This document shows positions 53,182 to 62,425 of a stretch of 64,000 bases of DNA, piece after piece. The DNA is from Shewanella sp. UCD-KL21 (GTDB lineage Bacteria > Pseudomonadota > Gammaproteobacteria > Enterobacterales > Shewanellaceae): the NCBI RefSeq assembly GCF_001957135.1, contig NZ_MPHK01000011.1, forward strand, positions 1 to 64,000, in the 5' to 3' direction. Position 1 is the first letter of the stretch. Each line of letters opens with the position of its first letter. The notes below the pieces were generated by a model. It did not search any database, had not been told where the DNA came from, and was given only the letters and a program-made list of their open reading frames with translations. A program made the position numbers and the translations under genes.

Positions 53182-54683
53182 AATGCCCACTCTTCTAGAG
53201 ATTCAGCCATCCCTTGGGGTAACCATTCAAGTAAGGTTTTACCCCAGCGAATGTACCAAGGCGGCAGTAAATCAAGGCGAACTTGTTTACCGATAAAGTA
53301 TTGCTGGGTGACCGTTTTAATATCATCGTTAGTGACTTGGTTTATGCGCTGCCATGGCTGAGTGAGCGGTAAGTATTTATCGCGGCTGGCGGTATTTGAT
53401 AAATGAATGGCCAATTGTTGGCTATCAGTAAAGTTAATTAGCGCGTCATTAAGGGCAATACTTTTAAGCTGACACAATACATTGGGCTCAATACCTTGGC
53501 TGGCGACTTGATTAAGGATATTACTGACTCGTTGATTAAGTTCATCTAATGAGGTGTTGGCTCTGGGCACTAATACCAGATTGGTGACGCCGTGATTTTC
53601 CATGGTTAATGGCACTGAGTAACTGAGCATATGGGGCGGATTTGCAAGGCTTGCTTTGGTTAATGCATTGGCGATATTTTGAAACAGGTAGCTTTGCAGT
53701 AATGAAATAGCCTCAAAGTCGCTATCTTGTCTTCCTACCGTATGCCAAGCCAGCAATAATGCCGGCCATGGGCCGCGACTATCGATTATTTCAGCGTGGA
53801 TAGCGTTCGTATTTTCACCTAAATCGATTTTGCTAAATTCATCTTGCGGATGAGCGGGAGCTTGCCAGTGGCCAAAGTACTTTGCTAGCCAGTCAGTGCT
53901 TTGGTCGTTGAGTTGGCCAACCAAGGATATTTGCATGGCATCAGGGCGATAATAGCGTTGATGAAATGCCATGATTTCAGCGGCGCTAGCGCTTTGAACA
54001 TCTTGCTTACTGCCAATGATGGCATGACCATATTGGCTGCCCTTAACTTGGGATAATAAAAACTCCATCGCCTTTCGAATGTAGGGTTGGTTATCAATGC
54101 TGGTGGCCATTTCCTCAAGCACCGCGCCTTGCTGATTTTTGACTGTGGTTTCTGACAGTAGCGGTTGCATAAACCTGTCTGACTCTAAAAACAGGCTAAG
54201 CTCTAGGGCTTGGGCTGGAATCGTCACATAATAATTGGTGTAGTCGAAGTGGGTACTGGCGTTAAAACGTGCCCCAAGGGCGCTCATTTGCTGTGGGTAG
54301 CTATCATCGGGGGCATTTTTACTGCCTTTAAATAATAAATGCTCAAATAAATGCCCATAGCCAGTTTGCCCAGCTTGCTCATTGCGGGAACCCACATTAA
54401 ATTGCGAGGCAATCGCCACAGTATTAAGACTGGGCAAATTCACTTGGCGAATAATCAAACCATTATCAAGCTCACTGAGGGCAATCTGCTGCTCAAGTAA
54501 TTGAAGCTTAGTTATGCCATCTGTGAGGTCACACTGCTGGGCTACTGATCTTGATTCGGTAAATGACGCTGCTGTAGATAATGATTTGGGGGAGCTGGCA
54601 ATCGCTGGGCTGATGAAACCATTCAGGGTTACTGATAGTAAGGTTACTGATAGTAAAGCAGAAATGGCAGTGATGGCTTTCAA
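53178..54683 (-). CDS. M16-family zinc metallopeptidase (catalytic member)
   Basis: A 501-residue protein with an N-terminal signal peptide and the inverted zinc motif H-L-F-E-H (in G-Y-G-H-L-F-E-H-L-L-F-K-G), with the third ligand Glu downstream in A-V-L-E-E-M-A-T. It resembles periplasmic M16 proteases (PqqL/insulinase relatives) that degrade peptides, here as the active half of a pair with the overlapping downstream gene. The substrate is unknown. Confidence 0.9.
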   Translation of the reverse strand: MKAITAISALLSVTLLSVTLNGFISPAIASSPKSLSTAASFTESRSVAQQCDLTDGITKLQLLEQQIALSELDNGLIIRQVNLPSLNTVAIASQFNVGSRNEQAGQTGYGHLFEHLLFKGSKNAPDDSYPQQMSALGARFNASTHFDYTNYYVTIPAQALELSLFLESDRFMQPLLSETTVKNQQGAVLEEMATSIDNQPYIRKAMEFLLSQVKGSQYGHAIIGSKQDVQSASAAEIMAFHQRYYRPDAMQISLVGQLNDQSTDWLAKYFGHWQAPAHPQDEFSKIDLGENTNAIHAEIIDSRGPWPALLLAWHTVGRQDSDFEAISLLQSYLFQNIANALTKASLANPPHMLSYSVPLTMENHGVTNLVLVPRANTSLDELNQRVSNILNQVASQGIEPNVLCQLKSIALNDALINFTDSQQLAIHLSNTASRDKYLPLTQPWQRINQVTNDDIKTVTQQYFIGKQVRLDLLPPWYIRWGKTLLEWLPQGMAESLEEWAL

Positions 54684-54743
54684 TCTATTACCCAGTGTAT
54701 AAAGTGAACCCTTGATTTAGGTTACTGAGTATTGATAAAGAGC

Positions 54744-54785
54744 TCAAGCACTTATCAATGAAATATTCATAAGATAAGTGCTTGA
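54744..54785 (-). terminator. Perfect 13-bp hairpin after the L,D-transpeptidase gene
   Basis: TCAAGCACTTATC (54744-54756) pairs perfectly with GATAAGTGCTTGA (54773-54785) around a 16-base AT loop. It sits between the transpeptidase stop and the M16 start. The T run after it is weak, so it may be a terminator or a protein/RNA regulatory element. Confidence 0.55.
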
Positions 54786-54839
54786 ATAAACGTGGTTAAC
54801 AAAATGACTTATGCTGATTCGCCGCTGGTTATTAAGAGG

Positions 54840-55805
54840 CTATTCTGAATCGACAGGGTTAACCATGTCTTGGTTTTTTGCCTGTTGCATGCTGTTAATT
54901 CGAGTTGGTATGCCAGTGCGCTGCTCTAATAAGCGTTTTAGTACAAATGAGTCAGTGTCTGCATTAGCTACAACAGCAGTAATTTTTTTATCTAAGGTCA
55001 GTGGTAGTGGCTCAGATGAATCAAATTGCTCTTGGGTTTCAGACAATGGCTGGTGCACTTCTAAATACCGATTACCATCGGGCTCAATGGTGGCTTTAAT
55101 CGGTTGATTGACAAATTGCACTCGGGTACCAACCGGCACTGTGTTAAATAGATGCTCAATATCATTTTCACGTAATCTGACGCAGCCTTGGCTGACGCGC
55201 AGGCCAATACCGAAAGAGGCGTTAGTGCCATGTATCGCAAATAAATTACCCACATATAAAGCAAACAGCCCCATAGGATTATCTGGACCTGCTGGCCACA
55301 CATCGGGAAGCGTTTCACCTCTGGCAGCATAAATTTCGCGGGTACGCTTGGTGGGTGTCCAGGTTGGATTCGCGCGTTTACGGTAAACCTGAGTTACCCA
55401 ATTTTCAGGGGTGTCACGGCCTACTTGACCAATACCAATGGGCAGTACTTCAACAATATTGGTGCCTTTTTTATAGTGATATAGGCGCATCTCAGCGCTG
55501 TTAATCACAATACCTTTGCGCGGTGCATCCGGTAGGATCAACTGATGGGGAATCACTAAAGTGCTACCGGGTTTAGGTAAATAAGGGTCAACCCCTGGGT
55601 TGGCTTCAAGCATATTACTCAGTCCGAGTTGGAACTGATCTGCAATGGCTTCTAGGGTTAATTTACCTTCAGGTACAACATAATATTGATTTTCACCAAT
55701 TAAACGACTGTCTTTAGCGGGTAAAGCATATTCTACCGCCACCACTTGAACGCTAAACAGCATGGTAGAAACAACAATCAATCTGGCGCAAAAAGACTTA
55801 ATCAT
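54840..55805 (-). CDS. LysM-containing L,D-transpeptidase (YkuD family)
   Basis: A 321-residue periplasmic enzyme: signal peptide (1-24, V-V-A-V-E), a LysM-like peptidoglycan-binding region (about 40-92, [11 protein letters not shown]), and a YkuD catalytic domain (about 96-235) with H-G-T-N-A-S-F-G and the nucleophile Cys in S-Q-G-C-V-R-L. It makes 3-3 crosslinks or attaches lipoproteins to peptidoglycan, as ErfK/YbiS/YcfS-type enzymes do. The C-terminal 80 residues are not conserved in the family. It is a single gene. Confidence 0.92.
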   Translation of the reverse strand: MIKSFCARLIVVSTMLFSVQVVAVEYALPAKDSRLIGENQYYVVPEGKLTLEAIADQFQLGLSNMLEANPGVDPYLPKPGSTLVIPHQLILPDAPRKGIVINSAEMRLYHYKKGTNIVEVLPIGIGQVGRDTPENWVTQVYRKRANPTWTPTKRTREIYAARGETLPDVWPAGPDNPMGLFALYVGNLFAIHGTNASFGIGLRVSQGCVRLRENDIEHLFNTVPVGTRVQFVNQPIKATIEPDGNRYLEVHQPLSETQEQFDSSEPLPLTLDKKITAVVANADTDSFVLKRLLEQRTGIPTRINSMQQAKNQDMVNPVDSE

Positions 55806-56009
55806 AAGGTGGATGTTTTCCTATGTGAGTGATGTTCACAATGGCTTTGTGAGAGTTACGAGTGCTCCTGCTGGATAAATCTCAACATCTGATGAAAACT
55901 TAAACTAAAGTTTTGCTATTTAATCACTGGATACTTGCTCATTTTTGCGCTTATTTCAAGCTATGGTCGTGATCCAGTGATATTTTACCGTCAATATTAC
56001 CCCTGCTGG

Positions 56010-56951
56010 CTATTTGTATAAAGAGGGGGTTTCTTTGGTTGGCCGGGTTTTAAAGCGGCGATGTAGCCACATATATTGATTACGATTACGATCAATTAAT
56101 TGTTCAATGATCTTATTACCACGAATCGCATCTTCGAGCTCATTTTCACCGGGGAAGTTATCAAGCGGCGCTAAAATTTCCATATTGTAGCCCGTGTCAT
56201 CATCATTACGTTCGACAAAAAAGGGTAAGACTTTGGCGCGGCCTAACTTCGCCAAGGTGGTCGCGCCAGTAATGGTTGCTGCATCGGGTACGGCATATAG
56301 CGGGATAAATACCGCACTTGAGCGGCCAAAGTCTTGGTCGGCGGTATACCAGATCACATCTGGGTTTCTTAGACTTTTTACCATCTTACGTAAATCACGT
56401 TTTGGCACTAAACCTTTATTCGAGCGCAGGCGGCCTTTGACTTGTAAGTATTCCATCACAGGATTGTTGTGAGGGCGGTAAACGCCGATCCCCGGTTGGA
56501 ATTGGCCAAACATTCTCGCGCCCATTTCTAACGGTAAACAATGCACAGCAAACAGTATGACGCCTTGACCGTTATCTAAGGTGTTTCGCACATGCTCATC
56601 GCCTTTAATGGTCATATGCTGCTGCACTTTTTCATCAGACCACCACCAAGCGTTGATGGTATCGAATAGGGCTTTTCCGGTTTCTTCGAAGTTTCTCTTA
56701 AGCAGTGCCTCGCGTTCTGCGGCTGGCATATCAGGAAAACACAGCTGAAAATTGCGCTCTGCAGTATGTCTGCGACTCGCAGCAAGTTTTAAAACCAAAC
56801 GGCCTAAACCCTTGCCAAGTGTCATTTGCCAGCGAAGCGGTAATAGCTGAGTCAGCTTCATAAGAGCAACGCCAAACCATAATGGCCAATGCTTTGGGTG
56901 CAATAAATGCGAGGAAAATTGTGCTTTATCTACCACGAGGAACTCATCCAA
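56010..56951 (-). CDS. lpxL: Late lipid A acyltransferase (LpxL type)
   Basis: A 313-residue inner-membrane protein with an N-terminal span (about 22-45) and the LpxL/HtrB fold. The catalytic pair is H-x-x-x-x-E in A-V-H-C-L-P-L-E-M-G-A-R-M-F-G, followed by G-V-Y-R-P-H-N-N-P and D-Q-D-F-G-R-S-S. It transfers an acyl chain to Kdo2-lipid IVA or its lauroylated form. The sequence suits LpxL somewhat better than LpxM, but the chain specificity is not readable. It is divergent from hldE, so two LPS biosynthesis genes share a promoter region. Confidence 0.88.
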   Translation of the reverse strand: MDEFLVVDKAQFSSHLLHPKHWPLWFGVALMKLTQLLPLRWQMTLGKGLGRLVLKLAASRRHTAERNFQLCFPDMPAAEREALLKRNFEETGKALFDTINAWWWSDEKVQQHMTIKGDEHVRNTLDNGQGVILFAVHCLPLEMGARMFGQFQPGIGVYRPHNNPVMEYLQVKGRLRSNKGLVPKRDLRKMVKSLRNPDVIWYTADQDFGRSSAVFIPLYAVPDAATITGATTLAKLGRAKVLPFFVERNDDDTGYNMEILAPLDNFPGENELEDAIRGNKIIEQLIDRNRNQYMWLHRRFKTRPTKETPSLYK

Positions 56952-57039
56952 AAATCAAAATTAGTTGCTATTCTAACTTAATTTTAGAGCAAAATTAGGT
57001 ACAATCACGGTTTAATATCAGCAAAAGAATAAGTTTACT

Positions 57040-58470
57040 ATGAAGGTATCTCTTCCTGCATTCGAAAAAGCCCGTGTTTTAGTGGTCGGCGATGTCATGC
57101 TTGACCGTAATTGGGTTGGTCCTACTGGTCGAATCTCACCAGAAGCGCCAGTACCTGTAGTTAACATCAATCAAATTGAAGATAGACCCGGCGGCGCTGC
57201 TAACGTGGCATTAAATATTGCAGCTCTTGGCGGTCAAGTTGAGCTTGCTGGTATTGTCGGTAATGACGAAAATGCTAAAGCGTTAACCCTTGGTGTTCAA
57301 GCCCAAGGGGTTGAACCTCGCTGGTTAACCGTTGCTGATAAACCCACGATTACCAAATTAAGAGTGTTTTCTCGCAATCAACAACTTATCCGCTTAGATT
57401 TTGAAGAGAAATACCCTAAAGCTGACAGCGAAAGTTTATTAAATAGCAGTGAAGCGCTGTTAGATAACGTCGATGTATTAGTGTTATCTGACTATGCCAA
57501 AGGTGCGATTGACTCGCCAATCGACTTTATTGCTAAAGCCCGCGCTAAAGGCGTAAAGGTGCTGGTAGACCCTAAAGGCAGTGATTTTTCACGCTATCGC
57601 GGCGCGACGTTAATCACCCCTAATATGAGCGAGTTTGAAGCGGTTGTGGGCCCAGTAACCAGTGAAGCTGATTTAATCGCAAAAGCCAAAAAGCTGATTA
57701 AAGATAACGATTTCACTGCCATTTTGGTGACCCGCTCTGAAAAAGGCATGACGCTGATTAGCCATGATGATGCTGAGCTACATATCCCAACAGTTGCCCG
57801 TGAAGTCTATGACGTGACAGGGGCTGGCGATACGGTTATTTCAGCATTAGCAAGTTCGCTGGCGGCGGGTAGCTCGTTAGCACAGGCTTGTTCTATCGCT
57901 AATATTGCTGCAGGTGTGGTGGTGGCTAAGTTAGGCACCGCAACTGTCACCCGAATTGAGCTCATTGAAGCCTTAGCTTTAAATCAAGGCGAGTCAGGCT
58001 TTGGCGTAGTGACTGAAGATCAGTTAGCTTATGCCATTGAGCAAGCGCGTCTTCGCGGCGAAAAGGTAGTCATGACCAATGGCTGTTTTGATATTTTACA
58101 TGCGGGCCACGTAAGCTACCTTCAGCAAGCAAAAGAATTGGGCCATCGTTTAATTGTTGCCGTTAATGATGATGCATCGGTGAAGCGTTTAAAGGGTGAT
58201 GGTCGCCCAGTGAATCAAATTGATCGCCGTATGGCTGTTTTAGCGGGCTTAGCGTCAGTTGATTGGGTTATTCCTTTCAGTGAAGATACTCCGCAGCGCG
58301 TCATTAGCCGCTTATTACCAGATTTGTTGGTCAAAGGTGGAGACTATAAAGTCGAACAAGTGGCCGGAGGTAAGGAAGTGATAGCTGCTGGTGGTAGTGT
58401 CGAAATTCTTGGGTTTGAAGACGGCGTCTCTACTACGGCAATTATTGAAAATATCATGGCTAACAAGTAG
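57040..58470 (+). CDS. hldE: Bifunctional heptose-7-phosphate kinase / heptose-1-phosphate adenylyltransferase HldE
   Basis: A 476-residue two-domain enzyme that makes ADP-D-glycero-beta-D-manno-heptose for the LPS inner core. The N-terminal ribokinase-like domain (about 1-320) has G-G-A-A-N-V-A-L-N and the catalytic G-A-G-D-T-V loop; the C-terminal nucleotidyltransferase domain (about 340-476) has [15 protein letters not shown]. The full length and both active sites are intact. The next gene starts inside the stop codon, suggesting an operon. Confidence 0.95.
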   Translation: MKVSLPAFEKARVLVVGDVMLDRNWVGPTGRISPEAPVPVVNINQIEDRPGGAANVALNIAALGGQVELAGIVGNDENAKALTLGVQAQGVEPRWLTVADKPTITKLRVFSRNQQLIRLDFEEKYPKADSESLLNSSEALLDNVDVLVLSDYAKGAIDSPIDFIAKARAKGVKVLVDPKGSDFSRYRGATLITPNMSEFEAVVGPVTSEADLIAKAKKLIKDNDFTAILVTRSEKGMTLISHDDAELHIPTVAREVYDVTGAGDTVISALASSLAAGSSLAQACSIANIAAGVVVAKLGTATVTRIELIEALALNQGESGFGVVTEDQLAYAIEQARLRGEKVVMTNGCFDILHAGHVSYLQQAKELGHRLIVAVNDDASVKRLKGDGRPVNQIDRRMAVLAGLASVDWVIPFSEDTPQRVISRLLPDLLVKGGDYKVEQVAGGKEVIAAGGSVEILGFEDGVSTTAIIENIMANK

Positions 58471-59510
58471 TGAATAGGCGGGCACTGTACTTAATGGCCA
58501 GTGCCGTTTTAAAGAGTGCTGTTTTAAAGAGCGCCGTTTTAAAAAATGCCATTATAAAGAGTGCCGTTTTAATCAGTACCCTAGTGCTCAGCCAGCCATT
58601 GCTGGCTGATACTCACTTGCCTTTTCAGATAAAAACCGCACTCGCCCCCACCATCTCCCCCTATAATTCAAGTTCATTTAGTTGGATCCCTATTAGTAAC
58701 AAGCAGGCAATTGTGTGCGATGAAAGTCGTTACCTCAGTTGCTTGAACGCCTTACCTATTGAGGTCGTGAGCCAATTACCGAAAGACGCGCAAATCAGCT
58801 CTCATTTAGGGGGTAAAACCGCAATGGTGTTAGCGGTTAATCACCATGATATCGCCGGCATTATTATCGTCAGCGCTAAGCAGCCTCTTACCCAAACGAT
58901 AACCGCAATCAATGGGCAGACCTATCAGTTAGCGCTGTTAGAACAAGTTAAATTAACCCTATGGCATGAGGTCGGGCATTTAGAAAATATTGCCTTAATC
59001 GGCGATATACTTCCTAGTAAGCTGTCTGCCTATCAACATGAATGGTTGGCGGACATGTATTTAGTGTGGCGTATTGCACAAACCCGCCCCGATTTGAATT
59101 TAGCTTGGCAGCAGTTTCATCGCCGTAATATGGATTTGATTAACAATCGACATAATATCAGCCATTGGAGTTCACCGCAGTTATACTGGTTATTGAGCCA
59201 ATATCAACTTAAAGACATACAAGGATTTGACCGCTACAGCGAGTTTATTACCACAATATATCCGCAATTAGCGCTATTTGATGATACTGAAATTGCTGAA
59301 ATCTCTAGCCTAGTGCAACGCACATTTGGCCGAGGTGCAACACTGGCGTTACCCAAATATATATTTTGGCGGCAACAACGACTTATTGAGGTTATTTCCC
59401 CGACATTAGTCATGTTAATGGGCGAGAATAAGGCCCATAAGTGGTTGGTTGAGCAATTCTCTGAGGCGGCGCAATTAGTCAATAAAGAGGCTGAGGACAA
59501 TAAGTTATAA
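58470..59510 (+). CDS. Exported protein with HExxH metallopeptidase motif and repetitive signal peptide
   Basis: A 346-residue protein (338 from the ATG at 58494, preceded by AGGCGGG) of no recognised family. The N-terminus has S-A-V-L-K repeated about five times, from 15-bp DNA repeats, forming an unusual signal peptide with Lys at regular intervals; cleavage is likely after L-L-A near residue 47. The mature part has W-H-E-V-G-H (zinc motif, about 165-170) and, 26 residues on, H-E-W-L-A-D-M-Y, a plausible third ligand plus Asp as in gluzincins. I therefore suggest a zinc peptidase, by motif only. The gene overlaps hldE by 1 base. Confidence 0.65.
   Translation: MNRRALYLMASAVLKSAVLKSAVLKNAIIKSAVLISTLVLSQPLLADTHLPFQIKTALAPTISPYNSSSFSWIPISNKQAIVCDESRYLSCLNALPIEVVSQLPKDAQISSHLGGKTAMVLAVNHHDIAGIIIVSAKQPLTQTITAINGQTYQLALLEQVKLTLWHEVGHLENIALIGDILPSKLSAYQHEWLADMYLVWRIAQTRPDLNLAWQQFHRRNMDLINNRHNISHWSSPQLYWLLSQYQLKDIQGFDRYSEFITTIYPQLALFDDTEIAEISSLVQRTFGRGATLALPKYIFWRQQRLIEVISPTLVMLMGENKAHKWLVEQFSEAAQLVNKEAEDNKL
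58500..58574 (+). repeat. 15-bp coding tandem repeat (about five units) in a signal peptide
   Basis: Units of the AGTGCCGTTTTAAAG type begin at 58500, 58515, 58530, 58545 and 58560; the last is modified. Because the unit is 15 bases, copy changes keep the frame and alter only the length of the signal sequence. Confidence 0.85.
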
Positions 59511-59550
59511 CTCTGATGAGTACTGTAACCTCGCGCTTCAATGTTATAAA

Positions 59551-59575
59551 AAAAGCGACTAATTAAGTCGCTTTT
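59551..59575. terminator. Terminator between the putative metalloprotease and mipA-like genes
   Basis: AAAAGCGACT-TA-type stem AAGCGACT/AGTCGCTT with A and T runs on either side; can serve both converging genes. Confidence 0.8.
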
Positions 59576-59615
59576 AAATGTGCTTATGATCTGTTTTTTT
59601 ATGGTGGTTTTTAAA

Positions 59616-60974
59616 TTAAAAGTGCCACTGCAGATAAACCGAGTTGTAATTACTGCCACCTTTGACGCGGCCAAAAGCCGAGCTAGTTTCAAAAATCCCC
59701 GATCTGTGATGGATACTATAACCCAGCCATGCGTTTTTCATTGGGGCGTGGTTGAACACATCTCCCAAGTTAACATCAAATGAAAAGTCTAAGTAATTAA
59801 GTAGTTTTGAGGGGCGATAATCTTTTTCGTCAAGTTCGCTGGCTTCAATGTAGGTGACATCAGAGACATAAGATAACCCTTCAGCAACCCCGATACGAAA
59901 ACGCCAGCCTAAATCTATGGTGTAAAAGGCTTTAACTGCAAGTACACCTTCAGCTAAGTTGTCTTGCACCTCTGAGTCATGATGCCACACAGCGCCAGTG
60001 GTTAAGTACAAATCAATAGGTAAGGTAAATAAACTATCACTTAATGGGATGCCATAAAAAACCGAGGTCATTTGATTGTTGTAACGATCGCCTTTGGCAT
60101 TGCCAGTTAAAATATCATTCAAATTTGAAGGCGTTGCCCAGCCATGGGCCACTCTTAAAAATTCGCCGCTTTCTTTAGGCACTGGATTGGTATTGGGCTT
60201 TTTACTGTCGGGGAAAAAGCCAAAGCCCAAGAAGGACTCGAATTGATATTGATTTTCAATGGTGGGTAAATGATAAATATCATCTTCAAGGCGGGTTACC
60301 CCAAAGTTACCCAATAGGTATAAATTACTGGCAAGGTGATAGCGAGCATTAACTCCTGCTGAAAAAGCCAATCCAGCACCGGGGTCGGCTAGCTCTAAGC
60401 CATAGTAATACTCATTAAAATCATTGCTCTTCCATTGAAACTCGGCATAAGGATTTAATTGCCAATCACCACTATGCCAGTGGTATTGTGTACGAGTATA
60501 ACCATACAAGCGCTTGTTACCATCACTCATAATTGCGGCGTCAGCTTCTAGGCCATCTTTTTGAAAGCGGTATTGAAAACCAAAATCAAAGGCGTCTGAT
60601 TGGGTTTGATTTTGATATTCTTTAGGGATGTCAACGAACCGAAAACGACTGTATATATTGACTTGATGCTCTGCATTTTTCCATAAATGAACCCCGCCTT
60701 CTAAGCCATTTAGGTAAAAGTAGTCATTTTCAAATTCAATTAATGGCATGACGTCATAGACATCATCATCGTCAGTGGCATAAGGAATATCAGCTTTACG
60801 CACGCCAATGCCAACTCCCCAAGTTGATGGGAAATATTCAACCTCTGGTGCAGTGTGAGTATCTGCTTTGCTTGGTGGATTAGCACTTTGGTGTTGGTCA
60901 TTGTTAGCTATGACCGAAAAACTACATGTGCTGAAACAAATAAACGCGGTAAATAAAGAGCTTGTTTTAGGCAT
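59616..60974 (-). CDS. MipA/OmpV-family outer membrane protein, long form
   Basis: A 452-residue protein with a signal peptide (1-23, S-V-I-A-N-N) and an outer membrane beta-barrel of alternating hydrophobic and aromatic strands, ending in the barrel signal V-Y-L-Q-W-H-F. Hallmarks of the family are W-G-V-G-I-G-V-R and Y-D-V-M-P-L-I near the start and G-I-F-E-T-S-S-A-F-G-R-V-K-G-G-S-N near the end. Typical members have about 250 residues; this one is much longer, with a mid-barrel insertion. MipA interacts with murein enzymes in E. coli, but a porin-like or adaptor role is equally possible. Confidence 0.8.
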   Translation of the reverse strand: MPKTSSLFTAFICFSTCSFSVIANNDQHQSANPPSKADTHTAPEVEYFPSTWGVGIGVRKADIPYATDDDDVYDVMPLIEFENDYFYLNGLEGGVHLWKNAEHQVNIYSRFRFVDIPKEYQNQTQSDAFDFGFQYRFQKDGLEADAAIMSDGNKRLYGYTRTQYHWHSGDWQLNPYAEFQWKSNDFNEYYYGLELADPGAGLAFSAGVNARYHLASNLYLLGNFGVTRLEDDIYHLPTIENQYQFESFLGFGFFPDSKKPNTNPVPKESGEFLRVAHGWATPSNLNDILTGNAKGDRYNNQMTSVFYGIPLSDSLFTLPIDLYLTTGAVWHHDSEVQDNLAEGVLAVKAFYTIDLGWRFRIGVAEGLSYVSDVTYIEASELDEKDYRPSKLLNYLDFSFDVNLGDVFNHAPMKNAWLGYSIHHRSGIFETSSAFGRVKGGSNYNSVYLQWHF

Positions 60975-61186
60975 AGAGGGGCTTACCGTTCATCATTATT
61001 AGAATAATTGTTCATACCTAGCTGAATAAGAGGTTATAAAAAACTAAGTAAGCGCTAAGGTTTATTTCAGGATTATAGCATGTAGATATTGTCGAAAATG
61101 AACAACGTCGCTGTTGTAGCCATTTTTTAACTTGAGCTGCAGCTGAACTTTGGTAGTCAACATTCATCTCGAAACATCAACAACTC

Positions 61187-62203
61187 CTAGCCAGTGTGCT
61201 GAACTTTTGGTGCTAACGTTGGCTGGGAAAATGAATAGTTATGTTTACCCGATTGTTTTATGCCATACATGGCATTATCAGCTTGCTCACAAACTTGGGT
61301 GAATGAGTCTGTCTGATCAAAGCTGCTAATACCAATGCTTAACCCTAGTGATACTGATTTATCTTCTATTGTGTGTAATCGGGTAAAGTGCTTGATTAAT
61401 CGTTGCGCCAGCAGGCTGATAGTTGCAAAATCATCAATTGCGGTAATAATCACAAATTCATCACCACCGAGCCGAGCGATGCTGACGTTATTATTTGAGA
61501 TTAAGGTTTGGCAATAATGATTAAGAGTATTACTGATTTCGACTAGGACTAAATCACCAAAATGATGTCCATATTTGTCGTTAACGCCTTTAAAATTATC
61601 AACATCGATAAATAATAAACTACCTGAGTTAAAGCCTTTCTGTTGCTGCATCTGCAGGTAAGCTTTTTCAATAGCTGCGCGGTTTAGTAAGTCAGTAAGA
61701 GGGTCTTGGTGGGCAAGGCGGGCTAAGTCGAGTTCGTAGCGTTTTTCTTGGGTAATATCGATATGGGTGCCCATGATCCTTAAGGGTTGTCCATCTGAGG
61801 TGTATTCCACGATACGGCCCCTGTCTGAAACCCAGCTGGTGGTGCCATTTTTATGGATCATTCGATGAACGGCGCGATAAACCTCTTCTTTACCTGTGAG
61901 GTGATCTTCAAAAGCTTTAATGACCCAGTCTTTATCTTCAGGATGTAAATGGCTTTTCCAGCTAGAAATATTGGCCGCGCGCTCTTCAAGGGTATAGCCC
62001 AGTAACGCGCCCCATTCTTGATTAAAAATGGTCAGATCGCCAGAGGGAATATGTTGCTCCCACAGACATAAGCCTGTGCCATCGAGTGTTGCTGACAGCT
62101 TCTCTTCACACAGCTTTAGTTTCTGCTTAAGTGAATCATTCTCTTGGGTGAGTTGATTTAACTGAGCTGTGAGCTGTTGAATTTGTGAAGCCAATGGGTC
62201 CAT
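61187..62203 (-). CDS. Coiled-coil PAS-GGDEF diguanylate cyclase
   Basis: A 338-residue soluble protein: an N-terminal coiled coil (about 5-42), a PAS fold of PAS_3 type (about 45-160, with W-G-A-L-L-G-Y and I-M-G-T-H-I-D-I-T) and a GGDEF domain (about 165-325). The active site is intact (L-G-G-D-E-F). The I-site R-x-x-D is absent (S-I-A-R follows a run of N residues), so product inhibition by cyclic di-GMP is unlikely, in contrast with the cyclase at 23565-24446. The PAS signal is unknown. Confidence 0.9.
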   Translation of the reverse strand: MDPLASQIQQLTAQLNQLTQENDSLKQKLKLCEEKLSATLDGTGLCLWEQHIPSGDLTIFNQEWGALLGYTLEERAANISSWKSHLHPEDKDWVIKAFEDHLTGKEEVYRAVHRMIHKNGTTSWVSDRGRIVEYTSDGQPLRIMGTHIDITQEKRYELDLARLAHQDPLTDLLNRAAIEKAYLQMQQQKGFNSGSLLFIDVDNFKGVNDKYGHHFGDLVLVEISNTLNHYCQTLISNNNVSIARLGGDEFVIITAIDDFATISLLAQRLIKHFTRLHTIEDKSVSLGLSIGISSFDQTDSFTQVCEQADNAMYGIKQSGKHNYSFSQPTLAPKVQHTG

Positions 62204-62318
62204 CTGAGAAAATCATCCTTGTGTTAAAACGAACTAAAGCTTGAAAACCAATCCGTGTATCCTTTGTACATTTTACTCATAAATTCGTCAATAATGACAA
62301 TGCATGATTATTGATAGC

Positions 62319-62355
62319 TTATTCTGCCAGTGATAGTTTATTCTGCCAGTGATAG
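62319..62355. repeat. 19-bp tandem duplication (TTATTCTGCCAGTGATAG)
   Basis: Two copies with a 19-base period at 62319 and 62338, between the cyclase gene and the pntB terminator. Confidence 0.8.
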
Positions 62356-62373
62356 TAATGAAACGCTTTTTAA

Positions 62374-62400
62374 TAAAAAGGCCGCTAAGCGGCCTTTTTA
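62374..62400 (-). terminator. pntAB terminator
   Basis: AAAAAGGCCGC-TAA-GCGGCCTTTTT; perfect stem with T run on the minus strand, 26 bases after the pntB stop. Confidence 0.9.
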
Positions 62401-62425
62401 GAGTGTTTATCTAACATGTTCAAAA

